64,000 bases of DNA, from NCBI RefSeq assembly GCF_036320965.1, contig NC_092255.1, positions 14,191,634 through 14,255,633 of the forward strand. Direction: 5' to 3'. The translations under genes were made by a program, and so were the position numbers. Shown here piece after piece: positions 31,251 to 43,406 of the stretch (the first letter of the stretch is position 1; every line of letters starts with the position of its first letter). The notes beneath the pieces are model-generated. The model saw nothing but the letters and a program-made list of their open reading frames with translations, was not told the DNA's origin and made no database searches. This DNA comes from Panulirus ornatus (lineage: Eukaryota > Arthropoda > Malacostraca > Decapoda > Palinuridae).

Positions 31251-34200
31251 TTAGGGTGTCTAAATGTGTGTGGATGTAACCAAGATGTGAAAAAAGGAGA
31301 GATAGGTAGTATGTTTGAGGAAAGGAACCTGGATGTTTTGGCTCTGAGTGAAACGAAGCTCAAGGGTAAAGGGGAAGAGTGGTTTGGAAATGTCTTAGGA
31401 GTAAAGTCAGGGGTTAGTGAGAGGACAAGAGCAAGGGAAGGAGTAGCAGTACTCCTGAAACAGGAGTTGTGGGAGTATGTGATAGAATGTAAGAAAGTAA
31501 ATTCTCGATTAATATGGGTAAAACTGAAAGTTGATGGAGAGAGATGGGTGATTATTGGTGCATATGCACCTGGGCATGAGAAGAAAGATCATGAGAGGCA
31601 AGTGTTTTGGGAGCAGCTGAATGAGTGTGTTAGTGGTTTTGATGCACGAGACCGGGTTATAGTGATGGGTGATTTGAATGCAAAGGTGAGTAATGTGGCA
31701 GTTGAGGGAATAATTGGTATACATGGGGTGTTCAGTGTTGTAAATGGAAATGGTGAAGAGCTTGTAGATTTATGTGCTGAAAAAGGACTGGTGATTGGGA
31801 ATACCTGGTTTAAAAAGCGAGATATACATAAGTATACGTATGTAAGTAGGAGAGATGGCCAGAGAGCGTTATTGGATTACGTGTTAATTGACAGGCGCGC
31901 GAAAGAGAGACTTTTGGATGTTAATGTGCTGAGAGGTGCAACTGGAGGGATGTCTGATCATTATCTTGTGGAGTCGAAGGTGAAGATTTGTATGGGTTTT
32001 CAGAAAAGAAGAGTGAATGTTGGGGTGAAGAGGGTGGTGAGAGTAAGTGAGCTTGGGAAGGAGACTTGTGTGAGGAAGTACCAGGAGAGACTGAGTACAG
32101 AATGGAAAAAGGTGAGAACAATGGAAGTAAGGGGAGTGGGGGAGGAATGGGATGTATTTAGGGAATCAGTGATGGATTGCGCAAAAGATGCTTGTGGCAT
32201 GAGAAGAGTGGGAGGTGGGTTGATTAGAAAGGGTAGTGAGTGGTGGGATGAAGAAGTAAGATTATTAGTGAAAGAGGAGAGAGAGGCATTTGGACGATTT
32301 TTGCAGGGAAAAAATGCAATTGAGTGGGAGATGTATAAAAGAAAGAGACAGGAGGTCAAGAGAAAGGTGCAAGAGGTGAAAAAAAGGGCAAATGAGAGTT
32401 GGGGTGAGAGAGTATCATTAAATTTTAGGGAGAATAAAAAGATGTTCTGGAAGGAGGTAAATAAAGTGCGTAAGACAAGGGAGCAAATGGGAACTTCAGT
32501 GAAGGGCGCAAATGGGGAGGTGATAAGTAGTAGTGATGTGAGAAGGAGATGGAGTGAGTATTTTGAAGGTTTGTTGAATGTGTTTGATGATAGAGTGGCA
32601 GATATAGGGTGTTTTGGTCGAGGTGGTGTGCAAAGTGAGAGGGTTAGGGAAAATGATTGGGTAAACAGAGAAGAGGTAGTAAAAGCTTTGCAGAAGATGA
32701 AAGCCAGCAAGGCAGCAGGTTTGGATGGTATTGCAGTGGAATTTATTAAAAAAGGGGGTGACTGTATTATTGACTGGTTGGTAAGGTTATTTAATGTTTG
32801 TATGACTCATGGTGAGGTGCCTGAGGATTGGCAGAATGCGTGCATAGTGCCATTGTACAAAGGCAAAGGGGATAAGAGTGAGTGCTCAAATTACAGAGGT
32901 ATAAGTTTGTTGAGTATTCCTGGTAAATTATATGGGAGGGTATTGATTGAGAGCTTGAAGGCATGTACAGAGCATCAGATTGGGGAAGAGCAGTGTGGTT
33001 TCAGAAGTGGTAGAGGATGTGTGGATCAGGTGTTTGCTTTGAAGAATGTATGTGAGAAATACTTAGAAAAGCAAATGGATTTGTATGTAGCATTTATGGA
33101 TCTGGAGAAGGCATATGATAGAGTTGATAGAGATGCTCTATGGAAGGTATTAAGAATATATGGTGTGGGAGGCAAGTTGTTAGAAGCAGTGAAAAGTTTT
33201 TATCGAGGATGTAAGGCATGTGTACATGTAGGAAGAGAGGAAAGTGATTGGTTCTCAGTGAATGTAGGTTTGCGGCAGGGGTGTGTGATGTCTCCATGGT
33301 TGTTTAATTTGTTTATGGATGGGGTTGTTAGGGAGGTAAATGCAAGAGTTTTGGAAAGAGGGGCAAGTATGAAGTCTGTTGGGGATGAGAGAGCTTGGGA
33401 AGTGAGTCAGTTGTTGTTCGATGATGATACAGCGCTGGTGGCTGATTCATGTGAGAAACTGCAGAAGCTGGTGACTGAGTTTGGTAAAGTGTGTGAAAGA
33501 AGAAAGTTAAGAGTAAATGTGAATAAGAGCAAGGTTATTAGGTACAGTAGGGTGGAGGGTCAAGTCAATTGGGAGGTAAGTTTGAATGGAGCAAAACTGG
33601 AGGAAGTAAAGTGTTTTAGATATCTGGGAGTGGATCTGGCAGCGGATGGAACCATGGAAGCAGAAGTGGATCATAGGGTGGGGGAGGGGGCGAAAATTCT
33701 AGGAGCCTTGAAGAATGTGTGGATGTCGAGAACATTATCTCAGAAAGCAAAAATGGGTATGTTTGAAGGAATTAGTGGTTCCAGCAATGTTGTATGGTTG
33801 CGAGGCATGGGCTATGGATAGAGTTGTGCGCAGGAGGATGGATGTGCTGGAAATGAGATGCTTGAGGACAATGTGTGGTGTGAGGTGATTTGATCGAGTA
33901 AGTAACGTAAGGGTAAGAGATATGTGTGGAAATAAAAAGAGCGTGGTTGAGAGAGCAGAAGAGGGTGTTTTGAAATGGTTTGGGCACATGGAGAGAATGA
34001 GTGAGGAAAGATTGACCAAGAGGATATATGTGTCGGAGGTGGAGGGAACGAGGAGAAGTGGGAGACCAAATTGGAGGTGGAAAGATGGAGTGAAAAAGAT
34101 TTTGTGTGATCGGGGCCTGAACATGCAGGAGGGTGAAAGGAGGGCAAGGAATAGAGTGAATTGGATCGATGTGGTATACCGGGGTTGACGTGCTGTCAGT

Positions 34201-34375
34201 GGATTGAATCAGGGCATGTGAAGCGTCTGGGGTAAACTATGGAAAGCTGTGTAGGTATGTATATTTGCGTGGAAGTATGTATATACATGTGTATGGGGAT
34301 GGGTTGGACCATTTCTTTCGTCTGTTTCCTTGCGCTACCTCGCAAACGCGGGAGACGGCGACAAAAAAAAAAAAA
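31251..34375 (+). mobile_element. RTE copy B with 13-bp target-site duplication (intron 5)
   Basis: The duplication ATACATATACTCT flanks the element at 31238-31250 and 34376-34388. The left end begins AGGGTGTCTAAATGTGTG, so the leader and first codons are missing. The frame 31266-33821 (851 codons) holds the endonuclease and RT. An inserted T near 33772 shifts the frame and a TGG to TGA change at about 33888 follows. The RT active box reads FDDD instead of FADD. The short 3' UTR ends in poly-A. Confidence 0.95.
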
Positions 34376-34388
34376 ATACATATACTCT

Positions 34389-35646
34389 ATGAGTAACATC
34401 TGTAAAAGATATATACATATAAGCACAAGAGGGGACATTTTGGCTGTGTCAGCAACAGCTCCACAAACTGTGTAATACCTTCCTCTTATGTCTGGAGGTC
34501 AAGTGCACGTGACATGCCTTCGGAAGAAGTTCAGCATCCATATGCCCCATCTCCCATATCCATACCCAGATATTAACCTTGGAATAGTGGCAGGAAATCC
34601 GTTCATATATATATATGCAGATGGAGAAGTCACGTGGGCAATGCTGCATCTATGCAGATGGAGTAGTTAAAGGGGCCAAAAACAATAGAATTAGTTTAGC
34701 TAGATACTATAGTTGTCTTTAGAAGAATAGATTGTAAAGGTATATGTAAGAAAGATGTGTTGGGTAAGGAGAGTGTTTGAACAACTTATGAAGATTGCAG
34801 ATTAAATGAACATACAACTGTGCAATAATCATTGTCCTTTGAACCAAAAATGTGAATATTACATTTATAAAACAATCTATATCATTGTACTTTTGATAAT
34901 GAATTTAAAATTTTCCCTCTATTATTTATAATTCGTTTCCTATTTACATACGGTGGATCAAGTGCATTCAGCTCCTGATTATTTATACACATTCCCATGT
35001 CCACTGTGTTAAAGTGAAACATAAACTTCCACATTAATGTAAGCACTACTTACTTTTTTCTTTTGCATACATGACACCCGTCTGTACATCCACACCTGCA
35101 TTCACATTAGAAACATTTTCACTGCTCCTAACCACGAAAATTATTGCTCTGGCATCTTCATCTAAATATCTGTAGCTTCCATTCAGTTTTCTCTTTACGG
35201 CTGTTCATCTCATCCTTATTTTACTTCTTGTATCTGTTGATTGACTTCTGTAGATTCCCTTGGCCAGTTTTTCATCTGCAATATATTCTGCATAGCTATA
35301 TACATCCCTAAAGACTTGCCTTCAAATCCCTTTCTAATGATTTCTTCTTATCACTTACCCTCATTTCATCATTCTGCACTGCTTCATGCATGAGAGCCAA
35401 TCCAAGATATGGACAACTTATTGCATTTACCAGAGTTGTCAATACTTTGAATATATCATTGCATTGCTTAAGTATGGACTACATCTGGTTCTTTCCTTGA
35501 AGTATACAGATGGTCTTTCCAGCAATAAACATAGTTGTTTTCCTATTTATTGAAATTCCTCATTTGTTTCGTAATTGTAAATCAAGATGAATGTAATATT
35601 TGCACCTTACTAATGAATTACTTCCCTTCCTGTTTTTCTCGTGCAG
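34389..35646. other. Intron 5, right part
   Basis: No gene was found. The pyrimidine-rich stretch 35070-35420 resembles antisense decayed retrotransposon but is unassigned. Confidence 0.35.
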
Positions 35647-35802
35647 ATGGGTCGGGCACTAACTGGCCACAAACAGTGGGTTACATCACTTTGTTGGGAA
35701 CCTCTCCACTTAACATGTGATGGTGAGAGCAAAAGATTAGCATCAGCTGGAAAGGATGGAGATGTTAGAATATGGAATACCAAGCTTGGTTCATGTGAAA
35801 AG
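35647..35802 (+). CDS. NLE1: NLE1 coding exon 6: WD repeat 3
   Basis: The acceptor is TCTCGTGCAG and the donor is GAAAAG|GTATGG; both ends are phase 0 (52 codons). The exon encodes GRALTGHKQWVTSLCWEPLH, then LASAGKDGDVRIWNTKLGSC. It carries the family signature WEPLH and the KDG.VRIW motif of the third blade. Confidence 0.96.
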
Positions 35803-36239
35803 GTATGGATGTTTCATACTTCAGGTGGAAATTATGTAAACGCTTTTCATGTACACGGTTCTTGTTTGTGCTGATTGTTCTCTTTAGAAAATTTCTGTAT
35901 ATCAATCTGTATGTGTGTTTCTATCAAATATGCTGTCTCACACTTCATAGCAGAATCTCCATATGCCACATTTTCTACAGATTCTGCCACTGAGACATCT
36001 CTTTTTCTTACACATTCCCCCTGTCTTTTGTCACTTCTTTTCTGAACCTGGTGGATGAGTAGCTTTTCATGTCTTTATCAATTAATTTGAGTAACAGTTA
36101 ATATATGAAGCTCAAGAGCTATACTATAGGCACTCTTTAGCAAGAGTAGCAGCTGGTTTCATTTATTTTGGGCAAGATGGCAAGGGCAACTGAGTGCCCT
36201 AATCATCACAACTAGAATGGCTTAAACCAACCACAACCC

Positions 36240-36610
36240 TGTTTCTACACAGTACTAACATCAAAAAAGAATTAATTGACAAATAATATCAAAAAAGAAT
36301 TCATTAACATTTACAAACATTCTCAGACCCAAAACCATGCCTCACCTGCCTGGTCATCCACCCTTTCAAAAGTAAGCATAAAAAGAACTGCAAACCACAC
36401 AAAAGAAGGCCTGCAAAATAATCATTGGCTACCTAGTAACAACAAATATTCATTACCTACACAACAAAACGAATATACTTTCAGTACATACTTTCAATAC
36501 AATTTCTCTTCAGTACTATTGTCACCCAGTTGTGTGTGGCAGCCCTTGCCCCTTCCCACCTTATGCACACCACAACCAACCACCCCAAATAAAGACAAAA
36601 AAAACTTATC
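36240..36610 (+). mobile_element. Jockey-like retrotransposon C-terminal remnant (intron 6)
   Basis: The plus strand encodes HASPAWSSTLSKVSIKR, followed by a weak match to the post-RT region seen in Jockey-type elements (Y.SPAWSP.LS...I..L...Q..ALR). It is decayed. Confidence 0.5.
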
Positions 36611-36699
36611 CTTGCTTTAAACTTTAGCAAACTGTACTCAGAATCCCCTTCCTCCAACAAACATGTTGTTGATTAAACACACACACAGTAGTGTAGAAA

Positions 36700-36912
36700 A
36701 TTATGTGGTTTCCACTGACCACTTCATATGCCTTGGTTCAGACTATTGACAGCATGTCATCCTCCATGAACTATATCACTCCAATTTGCTCTATCCTATG
36801 CATGCTTCTCACCTCCCTGAATGCTCAAGCCCAAGTAACTCTTAAGCCTCTTTGATTCCATCCATCTCCTTCTTTTTTGTCTTCATCCTACACTCTCCGT
36901 GTGTCCATGGTA
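36700..36912 (-). mobile_element. Old antisense RTE 3' remnant (intron 6)
   Basis: It keeps the order of the family 3' region at low identity: CACTTCATATGCCTTGGTTC, GACAGCATGTCATCC, CCAATTTGCTCTATCC and TGTGTCCATGG. Confidence 0.6.
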
Positions 36913-37169
36913 ATAATAGAAATACTCGTATATACTGTATAGTGGCAAAAGAGTGTAGTTTATCAAGAAATTAAATTAAGCAAGGCCTGTTTCGTATAGC
37001 TTTCCAGACACTGATTTCTCTGATTTTTCATGATCTGGATTCTCACAACCCAAGCATATATCATAGTTACATATCATACAAATTTCTTTGAGTTTAATAT
37101 ACAATTTGCTCCATCTGAATCACTTTCAATACGTTTACTGAATTGTTTCGAGTATTGCCATAGGTATTC

Positions 37170-37717
37170 TTTTTTTTTTTTTATTATACTTTGTCACTGT
37201 CTCCCGCGTTTGCGAGGTAGCGCAAGGAAACAGACGAAAGAAATGGCCCAACCCCCCCCCATACACATGTATATACATACGTCCACACACGCAAATATAC
37301 ATACCTACACAGCTTTCCATGGTTTACCCCAGACGCTTCACATGCCTTGATTCAATCCACTGACAGCACGTCAACCCCGGTATACCACATCGCTCCAATT
37401 CACTCTATTCCTTGCCCTCCTTTCACCCTCCTGCATGTTCAGGCCCCGATCACACAAAATCTTTTTCACTCCATCTTTCCACCTCCAATTTGGTCTCCCT
37501 CTTCTCCTCGTTCCCTCCACCTCCGACACATATATCCTCTTGGTCAATCTTTCCTCACTCATTCTCTCCATGTGCCCAAACCACTTCAAAACACCCTCTT
37601 CTGCTCTCTCAACCACGCTCTTTTTATTTCCACACATCTCTCTTACCCTTACGTTACTCACTCGATCAAACCACCTCACACCACACATTGTCCTCAAACA
37701 TCTCATTTCCAGCACAT
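37170..37717 (-). mobile_element. Antisense RTE 3' fragment next to exon 7
   Basis: Poly-T at 37170-37184, the short 3' UTR, then a minus-strand frame (about 37717-37371) reading DVLEMRCLRTMCGVRWFD to NWSDVVYRG with the normal C-terminus. It is 5'-truncated at 37717, 88 bp before the exon 7 acceptor. Confidence 0.9.
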
Positions 37718-37805
37718 CTTTTTTGTTTGCACTAAAAGAAATTTTCATGTATGAATTCAGATTGCCATGTATTTATTGTTTTAAGATTACCACACATTCT
37801 TCTAG

Positions 37806-37913
37806 GTTTTGTCAAACCACTTGCAAAGTGTCACAGCTCTGCGTTGGAGTGGTGAGGGACTTCTTTACTCAGCCTCCCAGGATAGAACCATTAAGGTTTG
37901 GAGGGCATCAGAT
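37806..37913 (+). CDS. NLE1: NLE1 coding exon 7: WD repeat 4
   Basis: The acceptor is CATTCTTCTAG and the donor is GAT|GTAAGT; 36 codons with phase 0 at both ends. The exon encodes VLSNHLQSVTALRWSGEG, then LLYSASQDRTIKVWRASD, which is almost invariant in the family. The expected GH at the blade start is NH here. An antisense retrotransposon fragment ends only about 90 bp upstream of the acceptor. Confidence 0.96.
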
Positions 37914-38330
37914 GTAAGTAACTCAAGTTTATTTATAATCAAGTAACTTGATTTAATACTGTGGGACATTTGTATTTAGTGTTCCATCTCCAGGTGTCTA
38001 CATGGTTGGTCCATGCTAGATCTCTCAAAGAATTCCAATCTTTGGCATGTTCCAAACACTGTTTCATTCTTGTTCACTCTGTACTGCATACTGCAAAACT
38101 CTTTCTGTCAATCTTCTTCATGATTCGTCCTTTTCTTGCCTTTACCTTGCTCAGATATTCCCTTCATTCCGTTCATCTCACTAAACCATTTAAGTACTCC
38201 ATTTCTCTTTTTGGACTACTGTACCATTTCTTTTTGCTCTTCCTTACTCAGATATCATCCTTCCTCAGCATTCGTCATGTACCACTCATGGGAAACTTGT
38301 CTCTGGGGTTAGAAGGGTAAAAACTACATC
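37914..38330. other. Intron 7, left end
   Basis: Pyrimidine-rich sequence with no recognised gene. Possibly an old antisense element. Confidence 0.35.
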
Positions 38331-39570
38331 CAAGTATCTCCTGTTTCTTGTAAGGAGTGACAAATGGGAGCTGGATGGAGGGCTAAAAGCCCTTTCCTCA
38401 TGTATCATCACTTTCCAAAAATGGGAACAGAAGCAAGAGCAAAGAAAGAGCTCAAAAGCTCAGGCTGGTATTTGTGAATGTGCGTCGATGTGATCAGGAT
38501 GATTAGAAGGGAGGGACAGGTGCAGTTTTTGATGAGAGGAACCTGCATGTTTTGGTTCTGAGCGAAACAAGCTGAAGGGGAAGGGAATAGGATAGTGCTG
38601 GGGGTAAAGTTTGGGGTTACTAAGAGAAAAAGAGCAAAGGAGGTGATGTCAATTAAAATGAAGAAGCTATACGACTGTGTTAAAGAGTGTCAGCTCAGTA
38701 CTGATTTCAGTTGAAATGGAAGTAGACTATGACAGCGAGGTGATTATTAGTGCTTAGCCTCATGACAGTAAGAGGAGTGATATGATTATTAGTGCTTATC
38801 CTCATGACAGTAAGAGGAGTGATAAGTGAATTTTAAGAGAAGATTGAGTACTATGGCAGTTTTGGAGCAGATTATCAAAACTTGATGCAAGAATGGATGA
38901 TGTAGCAGATGAGGGTATAATTGTGAAGGGCATAGGGATCCTTGGTGTTGATAAAAATGAGGAAGAGCATGTCGAATTTTTACTGAAATGGAATGGTGAT
39001 CAAGAATAAAGAAGGAAATGGATTAACAACAACACGGTTGAATTATATAAAAGAGCAGAAAGAAAAAATAAAGTTATTCATCTCATATAATAGTGATTGG
39101 GTAGCACTAAAAAGATAAAGCATTAAGGAGAAAGAAGGTATAAGAAGGTCTTATGAGGACTGTCCAAAGAAATACGAGGATGAAAAGGTAAGGAGAAATA
39201 AACAAAAAGGGCAGTGAAATAAGAGCAAGGTAGTGAAAAGGGTAATTTTCACCCAAAGTATGTAAGAAATGAAAGAAGTCTTCCTTCATATACAATTGCA
39301 GCGGCTAAAGGTGATATATGAATTAATGAGTATTTTAAAGAAACTGAATTGGAGATTGAACAGTGCTAAATAGTAAATGAAACATCGTTAGGTGTGAGGA
39401 GTTGGTCAATCAGTGAAGAAAGTAATAAAAAATTGGGAGATGTCAGAGTGTAAGGAAAGCTTTGATTTTGTTTTCATCCCTTTCAGTTTAATACTTAAGC
39501 AGTGGATTATAATAGCATGTTCAAAGATAGGACAAAGCTCTATCATTTACTTAACATATTATTATTATTA
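38330..39570 (+). mobile_element. Old degenerate RTE copy, 5' half
   Basis: It follows the leader and endonuclease of copy A at low identity: ATGGGAACAGAAGCAAG at 38420, ATGAGAGGAACCTGCATG near 38534, and GTTCTGAGCGAAAC at 38555. It then loses similarity. A 42-bp direct repeat lies at 38738-38822 (two copies of a unit with TGATTATTAGTGCTTA and GACAGTAAGAGGAGTGATA). Confidence 0.65.
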
Positions 39571-39577
39571 TACATGT

Positions 39578-39721
39578 CATTATACATGACAGCTAGAGAC
39601 TGAGTGTGAACGAATGTGGTCTTTGTTGTCTTTTCCTAGCGCTACCTCGCACATGCAGGGGTAGGGAGTTTTCATTTCATGTGTGGCAGGGTGGCGATGG
39701 GAATGAATAAGGGCAGACGGT
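39578..39721 (+). mobile_element. RTE long-type 3' UTR fragment
   Basis: It contains CATGACAGCTAGAGACTGAG, CGCTACCTCGCACATG and GAATGAATAAGGGCAGAC, all typical of the long 3' UTR. It is joined directly to the 5' end of copy C. Confidence 0.8.
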
Positions 39722-42075
39722 ATGCTTGTGGCATGAGAAGAGTGGGAGGTGGGTTGATTAGAAAGGGTAGTGAGTGGTGGGATGAAGAAGTAAGATTATT
39801 AGTGAAAGAGAAGAGAGAGGCATTTGGACGATTTTTGCAGGGAAAAAATGCAATTGAGTGGGAGATGTATAAAAGAAAGAGACAGGAGGTCAAGAGAAAG
39901 GTGCAAGAGGTGAAAAAGAGGGCAAATGAGAGTTGGGGTGAGAGAGTATCATTAAATTTTAGGGAGAATAAAAAGATGTTCTGGAAGGAGGTAAATAAAG
40001 TGCATAAGACAAGGGAGCAAATGGGAACTTCAGTGAAGGGCGCAAATGGGGAGGTGATAACAAGTAGTGGTGATGTGAGAAGGAGATGGAGTGAGTATTT
40101 TGAAGGTTTGTTGAATGTGTTTGATGATAGAGTGGCAGATATAGGGTGTTTTGGTCGAGGTGGTGTGCAAAGTGAGAGGGTGAGGGAAAATGATTGGGTA
40201 AACAGAGAAGAGGTAGTAAAAGCTTTGCGGAAGATGAAAGGCAGCAGGTTTGGATGTCATTGCAGTGGAATTTATTAAAAAAGGGGGTGACTGTATTATT
40301 GACTGGTTGGTAAGGTTATTTAATGTATGTATGACTCATGGTGAGGTGCCTGAGGATTGGCGGAATGCGTGCATAGTGCCATTGTACAAAGGCAAAGGGG
40401 ACAAGAGTGAGTGCTCAAATTACAGAGGTATAAGTTTGTTGAGTATTCCTGGTAAATTATATGGCAGGGTATTGATTGAGAGGGTGAAGGCATGTACAGA
40501 GCATCAGATTGGGGAAGAGCAGTGTGGTTTCAGAAGTGGTAGAGGATGTGTGGATCAGGGGTTTGCTTTGAAGAATGTATGTGAGAAATACTTAGAAAAG
40601 CAAATGGATTTGTATGTAGCATTTATGGATCTGGAGAAGGCATATGGTAGAGTTGATAGAGATGCTTTGTGGAAGGTATTAAGAATATATGGTGTGGGAG
40701 GCAAGTTGTTGGAAGCAGTGAAAAGTTTTTATCGAGGATGTAAGGCATGTGTACGTGTAGGAAGAGAGGAAAGTGATTGGTTCTCAGTGAATGTAGGTTT
40801 GTAGGCATATGATAGAGTTGATAGAGATGCTCTGTGGAAGGTATTAAGAATATATGGTGTGGGATGCAAGTTGTTAGAAGCAGTGAAAAGTTTTTATCGA
40901 GGATGTAAGGCATGTGTACGTGTAGGAAGAGAGGAAAGTGATTGGTTCTCAGTGAATGTAGGTTTGCGGCAGGGGTGTGTGATGTCTCCATGGTTGTTTA
41001 ATTTGTTTATGGATGGGGTTGTTAGGGAGGTGAATGCAAGAGTTTTGGAAAGAGGGGCAAGTATGAAGTCTGTTGGGGATGAGAGAGCTTGGGAAGTGAG
41101 TCAGTTGTTGTTCGCTGATGATACAGCGCTGGTGGCTGATTCATGTGAGAAACTGCAGAAGCTGGTGACTGAGTTTGGTAAAGTGTGTGAAAGAAGAAAG
41201 TTAAGAGTAAATGTGAATAAGAGCAAGGTTATTAGGTACAGTAGGGTTGAGGGTCAAGTCAATTGGGAGGTAAGTTTGAATGGAGAAAAACTGGAGGAAG
41301 TAAAGTGCTTTAGATATCTGGGAGTGGATCTGGCAGCGGATGGAACCATGGAAGCGGAAGTGGATCATAGGGTGGGGGAGGGGGCGAAAATCCTGGGAGC
41401 CTTGAAGAATATGTGGAAGTCGAGAACATTATCTCGGAAAGCAAAAATGGGTATGTTTGAAGGAATAGTGGTTCCAACAATGTTGTATGGTTGCGAGGCA
41501 TGGGCTATGGATAGAGTTGTGCGCAGGAGGATGGATGTGCTGGAAATGAGATGTTTGAGGACAATGTGTGGTGTGAGGTGGTTTGATCGAGTAAGTAACG
41601 TAAGGGTAAGAGAGATATGTGGAAATAAAAAGAGCGTGGTTGAGAGAGCAGAAGAGGGTGTTTTGAAATGTTTGGGCACATGGAGAGAATGAGTGAGGAA
41701 AGATTGACCAAGAGGATATATGTGTCGGAGGTGGAGGGAACGAGGAGAAGTGGGAGACCAAATTGGAGGTGGAAAGATGGAGTGAAAAAGATTTTGTGTG
41801 ATCGGGGCCTGAATATGCAGGAGGGTGAAAGGAGGGCAAGGAATAGAGTGAATTGGATCGATGTGGTATACCGGGGTTGACGTGCTGTCAGTGGATTGAA
41901 TCAGGGCATGTGAAGCGTCTGGGGTAAACCATGGAAAGCTGTGTAGGTATGTATATTTGCGTGTGTGGACGTATGTATATACATGTGTATGGGGGTGGGT
42001 TGGGCCATTTCTTTCGTCTGTTTCCTTGCGCTACCTCGCAAACGTGGGAGACAGCGACAAAGCAAAAAAAAAAAA
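39722..42075 (+). mobile_element. RTE copy C, 5'-truncated, with internal duplication
   Basis: It starts at the codons for ACGMRRVGGGLI, between endonuclease and RT. Frames 39724-40230, 40250-40804, 40859-41692 and 41668-41880 carry the RT and C-terminal parts. Lesions are a small deletion near 40238, a 165-bp direct duplication (40639-40803 and 40804-40968) whose junction makes a TAG, and a 1-base deletion near 41670. The FADD box at about 41113 is intact. The short 3' UTR ends at GACAAAGC plus poly-A. Confidence 0.92.
40639..40968 (+). repeat. 165-bp direct duplication inside RTE copy C
   Basis: Both units run from GGCATATG.TAGAGTTGAT to GTGAATGTAGGTTTG. The period is 55 codons, so the frame itself is kept, but the junction reads GGT TTG TAG. 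Confidence 0.9.
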
Positions 42076-42100
42076 GTATTAATTATGTATACATATATAT

Positions 42101-43094
42101 ATGGAACCATGAAAGTAGAAGTGAATCATAGGGTGGGGGAGGGGGGCGAAAATCCAGGGAGTCTTGAAGAATGTGTGGAAGTCGAGAACATTATCTCCGA
42201 AAGCAAAAATGGCTATGTTTGAAGGAATAGTGGTTTCAACAGTGTTGTGTGGTTGCGAGGCGTGGGCTATGGATAGAGTAGTGCACAGGAGGGTGGATGT
42301 GCTGGAAATGAGATGTTTGAGGACAATATGTGGTGTGAGGTGGTTTGATTGAGTAAGTAATGTAAGGGTAAGAGAGATATGTGGAAATAAGAAGAGCGTG
42401 GTTGAGAGAGCAGAAGAGGGTGTTTTGAAATGGTTTGGGCACATGGAGAGAATGAATGAGGAAAGATTGACCAAGAGGATATATATGTGTCGGAGTTGGA
42501 GGGAATGAGGAGAAGTGGGAGACCAAATTGGAGGTGGAAAGATGGAGTGAAAAAGATTTTGAGTGATCGGGGCCTGAACATGCAGGAGGGTGAAAGGCGG
42601 GCAAGGAATAGAGTGAAATGGATCGATGTGGTATACCGGGGTCGACGTGCTGTCAGTGGATTGAATCAGGGCATGTGAAACGTCTGGGGTAAACCATGGA
42701 AAGTTCTGTGGGGCCTGGATGTGGAAAGGGAGCTGTGGTTTCGGGCATTATTGCATGACAGCTAGAGACTGAGTGTGAACGAATGGGGCCTTTCTTGTTT
42801 TTTCCTAGCGCTACCTCGCACACATGAGGGGGGAGGGGGATGTTATTCCATGTGTGGCAAGGTGGCGATGGGAATGAATAAATGCAGACAGTGTGCATGT
42901 GTATATATGTTTATGTCTGTGTGTGTATATATGTGTGTACATTAAGATGTATGGGTATGTATATTTGCGTGTGGGGACGTGTATGTATATACATGTGTAT
43001 GGGGTTGGGTTAGGCCATTTCTTTCGTCTGTTTCCTTGCGCTACCTTGCAAACGCGGGAGACAGCGACAAAGCAAAATTAAATAAATAAATATA
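42101..43094 (+). mobile_element. RTE copy D, strongly 5'-truncated, long 3' UTR
   Basis: It starts at GGAACCATGAAAGTAGAAGT, 25 bp after the tail of copy C, and covers only the C-terminal coding end (frames broken near 42160, 42352 and 42485). The long 3' UTR follows (GGGGCCTGGATGTGG at 42710) and the tail is GCAAAATTAAATAAATAAAT. Confidence 0.88.
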
Positions 43095-43328
43095 TTATCC
43101 CTGGGGATAGGGGAGAAAGAATACTTCCCACGTATTCCCTGCGTGTCGTAGAAGGCGACTAAAAGGGGAGGGAGTGGGGGGCTGGAAATTCTCCCCTCTT
43201 GTTTTTTTTTTAATTTTCCAAAAGAAGGAACAGAGAAGGGGGCTAGGTGAGGATATTCCCCCAAAGGCCCGGTCCTCTGTTCTTAACGCTACCTCGCTAA
43301 CGCGGGAAATGGCAAATAGTTTGAAAAC
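43095..43328 (+). mobile_element. Non-autonomous element sharing the RTE leader, sense copy
   Basis: It begins TATCCCTGGGGATAGGGGAG and ends CGCTACCTCGCTAACGCGGG, then AAATGGCAAATAGTTTGAAA. It follows the tail of copy D directly. Confidence 0.8.
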
Positions 43329-43338
43329 AAAAAAAAAA

Positions 43339-43339
43339 T

Positions 43340-43404
<65 letters not shown>
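43339..43404. repeat. (TA)n tract
   Basis: About 33 TA units between the non-autonomous element and copy E. In one frame it encodes an Ile-Tyr run that links the two into a fortuitous 251-codon frame (43174-43929). Confidence 0.95.

Positions 43405-43406
<2 letters not shown>

Noticed and set aside
32000..32710. 236-codon minus-strand frame inside RTE copy B (and its twin at 61755-62468 in copy G)
   Set aside because: It is the antisense shadow of the RTE coding frame; low stop density follows from the purine-rich sense strand.
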